The notes beneath the pieces are model-generated. The model saw only the letters and a program-made list of their open reading frames with translations, searched no databases and was not told the DNA's origin. A DNA stretch of 5,516 nt from Saprospiraceae bacterium (GTDB lineage: Bacteria > Bacteroidota > Bacteroidia > Chitinophagales > Saprospiraceae). The stretch lies in assembly GCA_020630045.1 (NCBI GenBank), contig JAHDCE010000326.1, positions 1-5,516 on the forward strand. Reading direction: 5' to 3'. Shown here piece by piece: positions 5,448 through 5,516 of the stretch; positions within the stretch are counted from its first letter, which is position 1; each line of letters opens with the position of its first letter. A program made the translations under genes and the position numbers.

Positions 5448-5516
5448 TAAGGAAGAAACTTATTTTTAGAACCGTCAATGATTTGAATTTGCAATCGTTT
5501 GTTCAAAAACATCCTC

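Noticed and set aside
5249..5512. Minus-strand open frame overlapping the end of engB
   Set aside because: It is mostly antisense to the conserved G5 region of EngB and has no domain of its own.
5475..5516. Possible last codons of a convergent minus-strand gene (reads EDVFEQTIANSNH then TGA)
   Set aside because: Only 13 codons are visible before the window ends; that is too short to support a gene.

Overview
The window looks like chromosomal DNA from a member of the Bacteroidota. Supporting signs are a PorT-like outer-membrane beta-barrel protein with an SFAQ-type signal peptide, gene starts with no clear Shine-Dalgarno sequence, an exact TAnnTTTG -7 box upstream of engB, an EngB sequence typical of that phylum, and tandem LPxxIGxL-type leucine-rich-repeat genes. 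I cannot assign a class or genus. No tRNA, rRNA, CRISPR array, insertion sequence or integrase is visible.

Layout, left to right. (1) 1-1931, minus strand: two tandem paralogous leucine-rich-repeat (LRR) genes. The upstream one (477-1931) is complete. The downstream one (start at 455) runs off the left edge. They share an N-terminal cap beginning MEFENL. (2) 1932-2066: a 135-bp divergent promoter region with a short dyad. (3) 2067-3903, plus strand: a tight three-gene cluster. It encodes a small charged protein, a protein joining a cyclic-nucleotide-binding domain to an AlbA_2/Schlafen-type domain, and a four-helix membrane protein. Spacings are 8 bp and then a 4-bp ATGA overlap. (4) 3978-4616, minus strand: the outer-membrane barrel gene, convergent with the cluster. 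Its likely intrinsic terminator lies inside the last codons of the membrane-protein gene. (5) 4617-4829: a 213-bp divergent region with two inverted repeats. (6) 4830-5447, plus strand: engB/ysxC, the essential ribosome-assembly GTPase. The last 69 bp show no supportable feature.

How the genes may work together. engB and the barrel gene look like ordinary, independently expressed genes. The plus-strand cluster is the most interesting unit. Its gene order suggests a nucleotide-sensing regulator made together with a membrane partner and a small basic-tailed protein. That is inference from co-directional spacing and domain content; no function is proven. The LRR proteins lack signal peptides and are probably cytoplasmic binding scaffolds with unknown partners.
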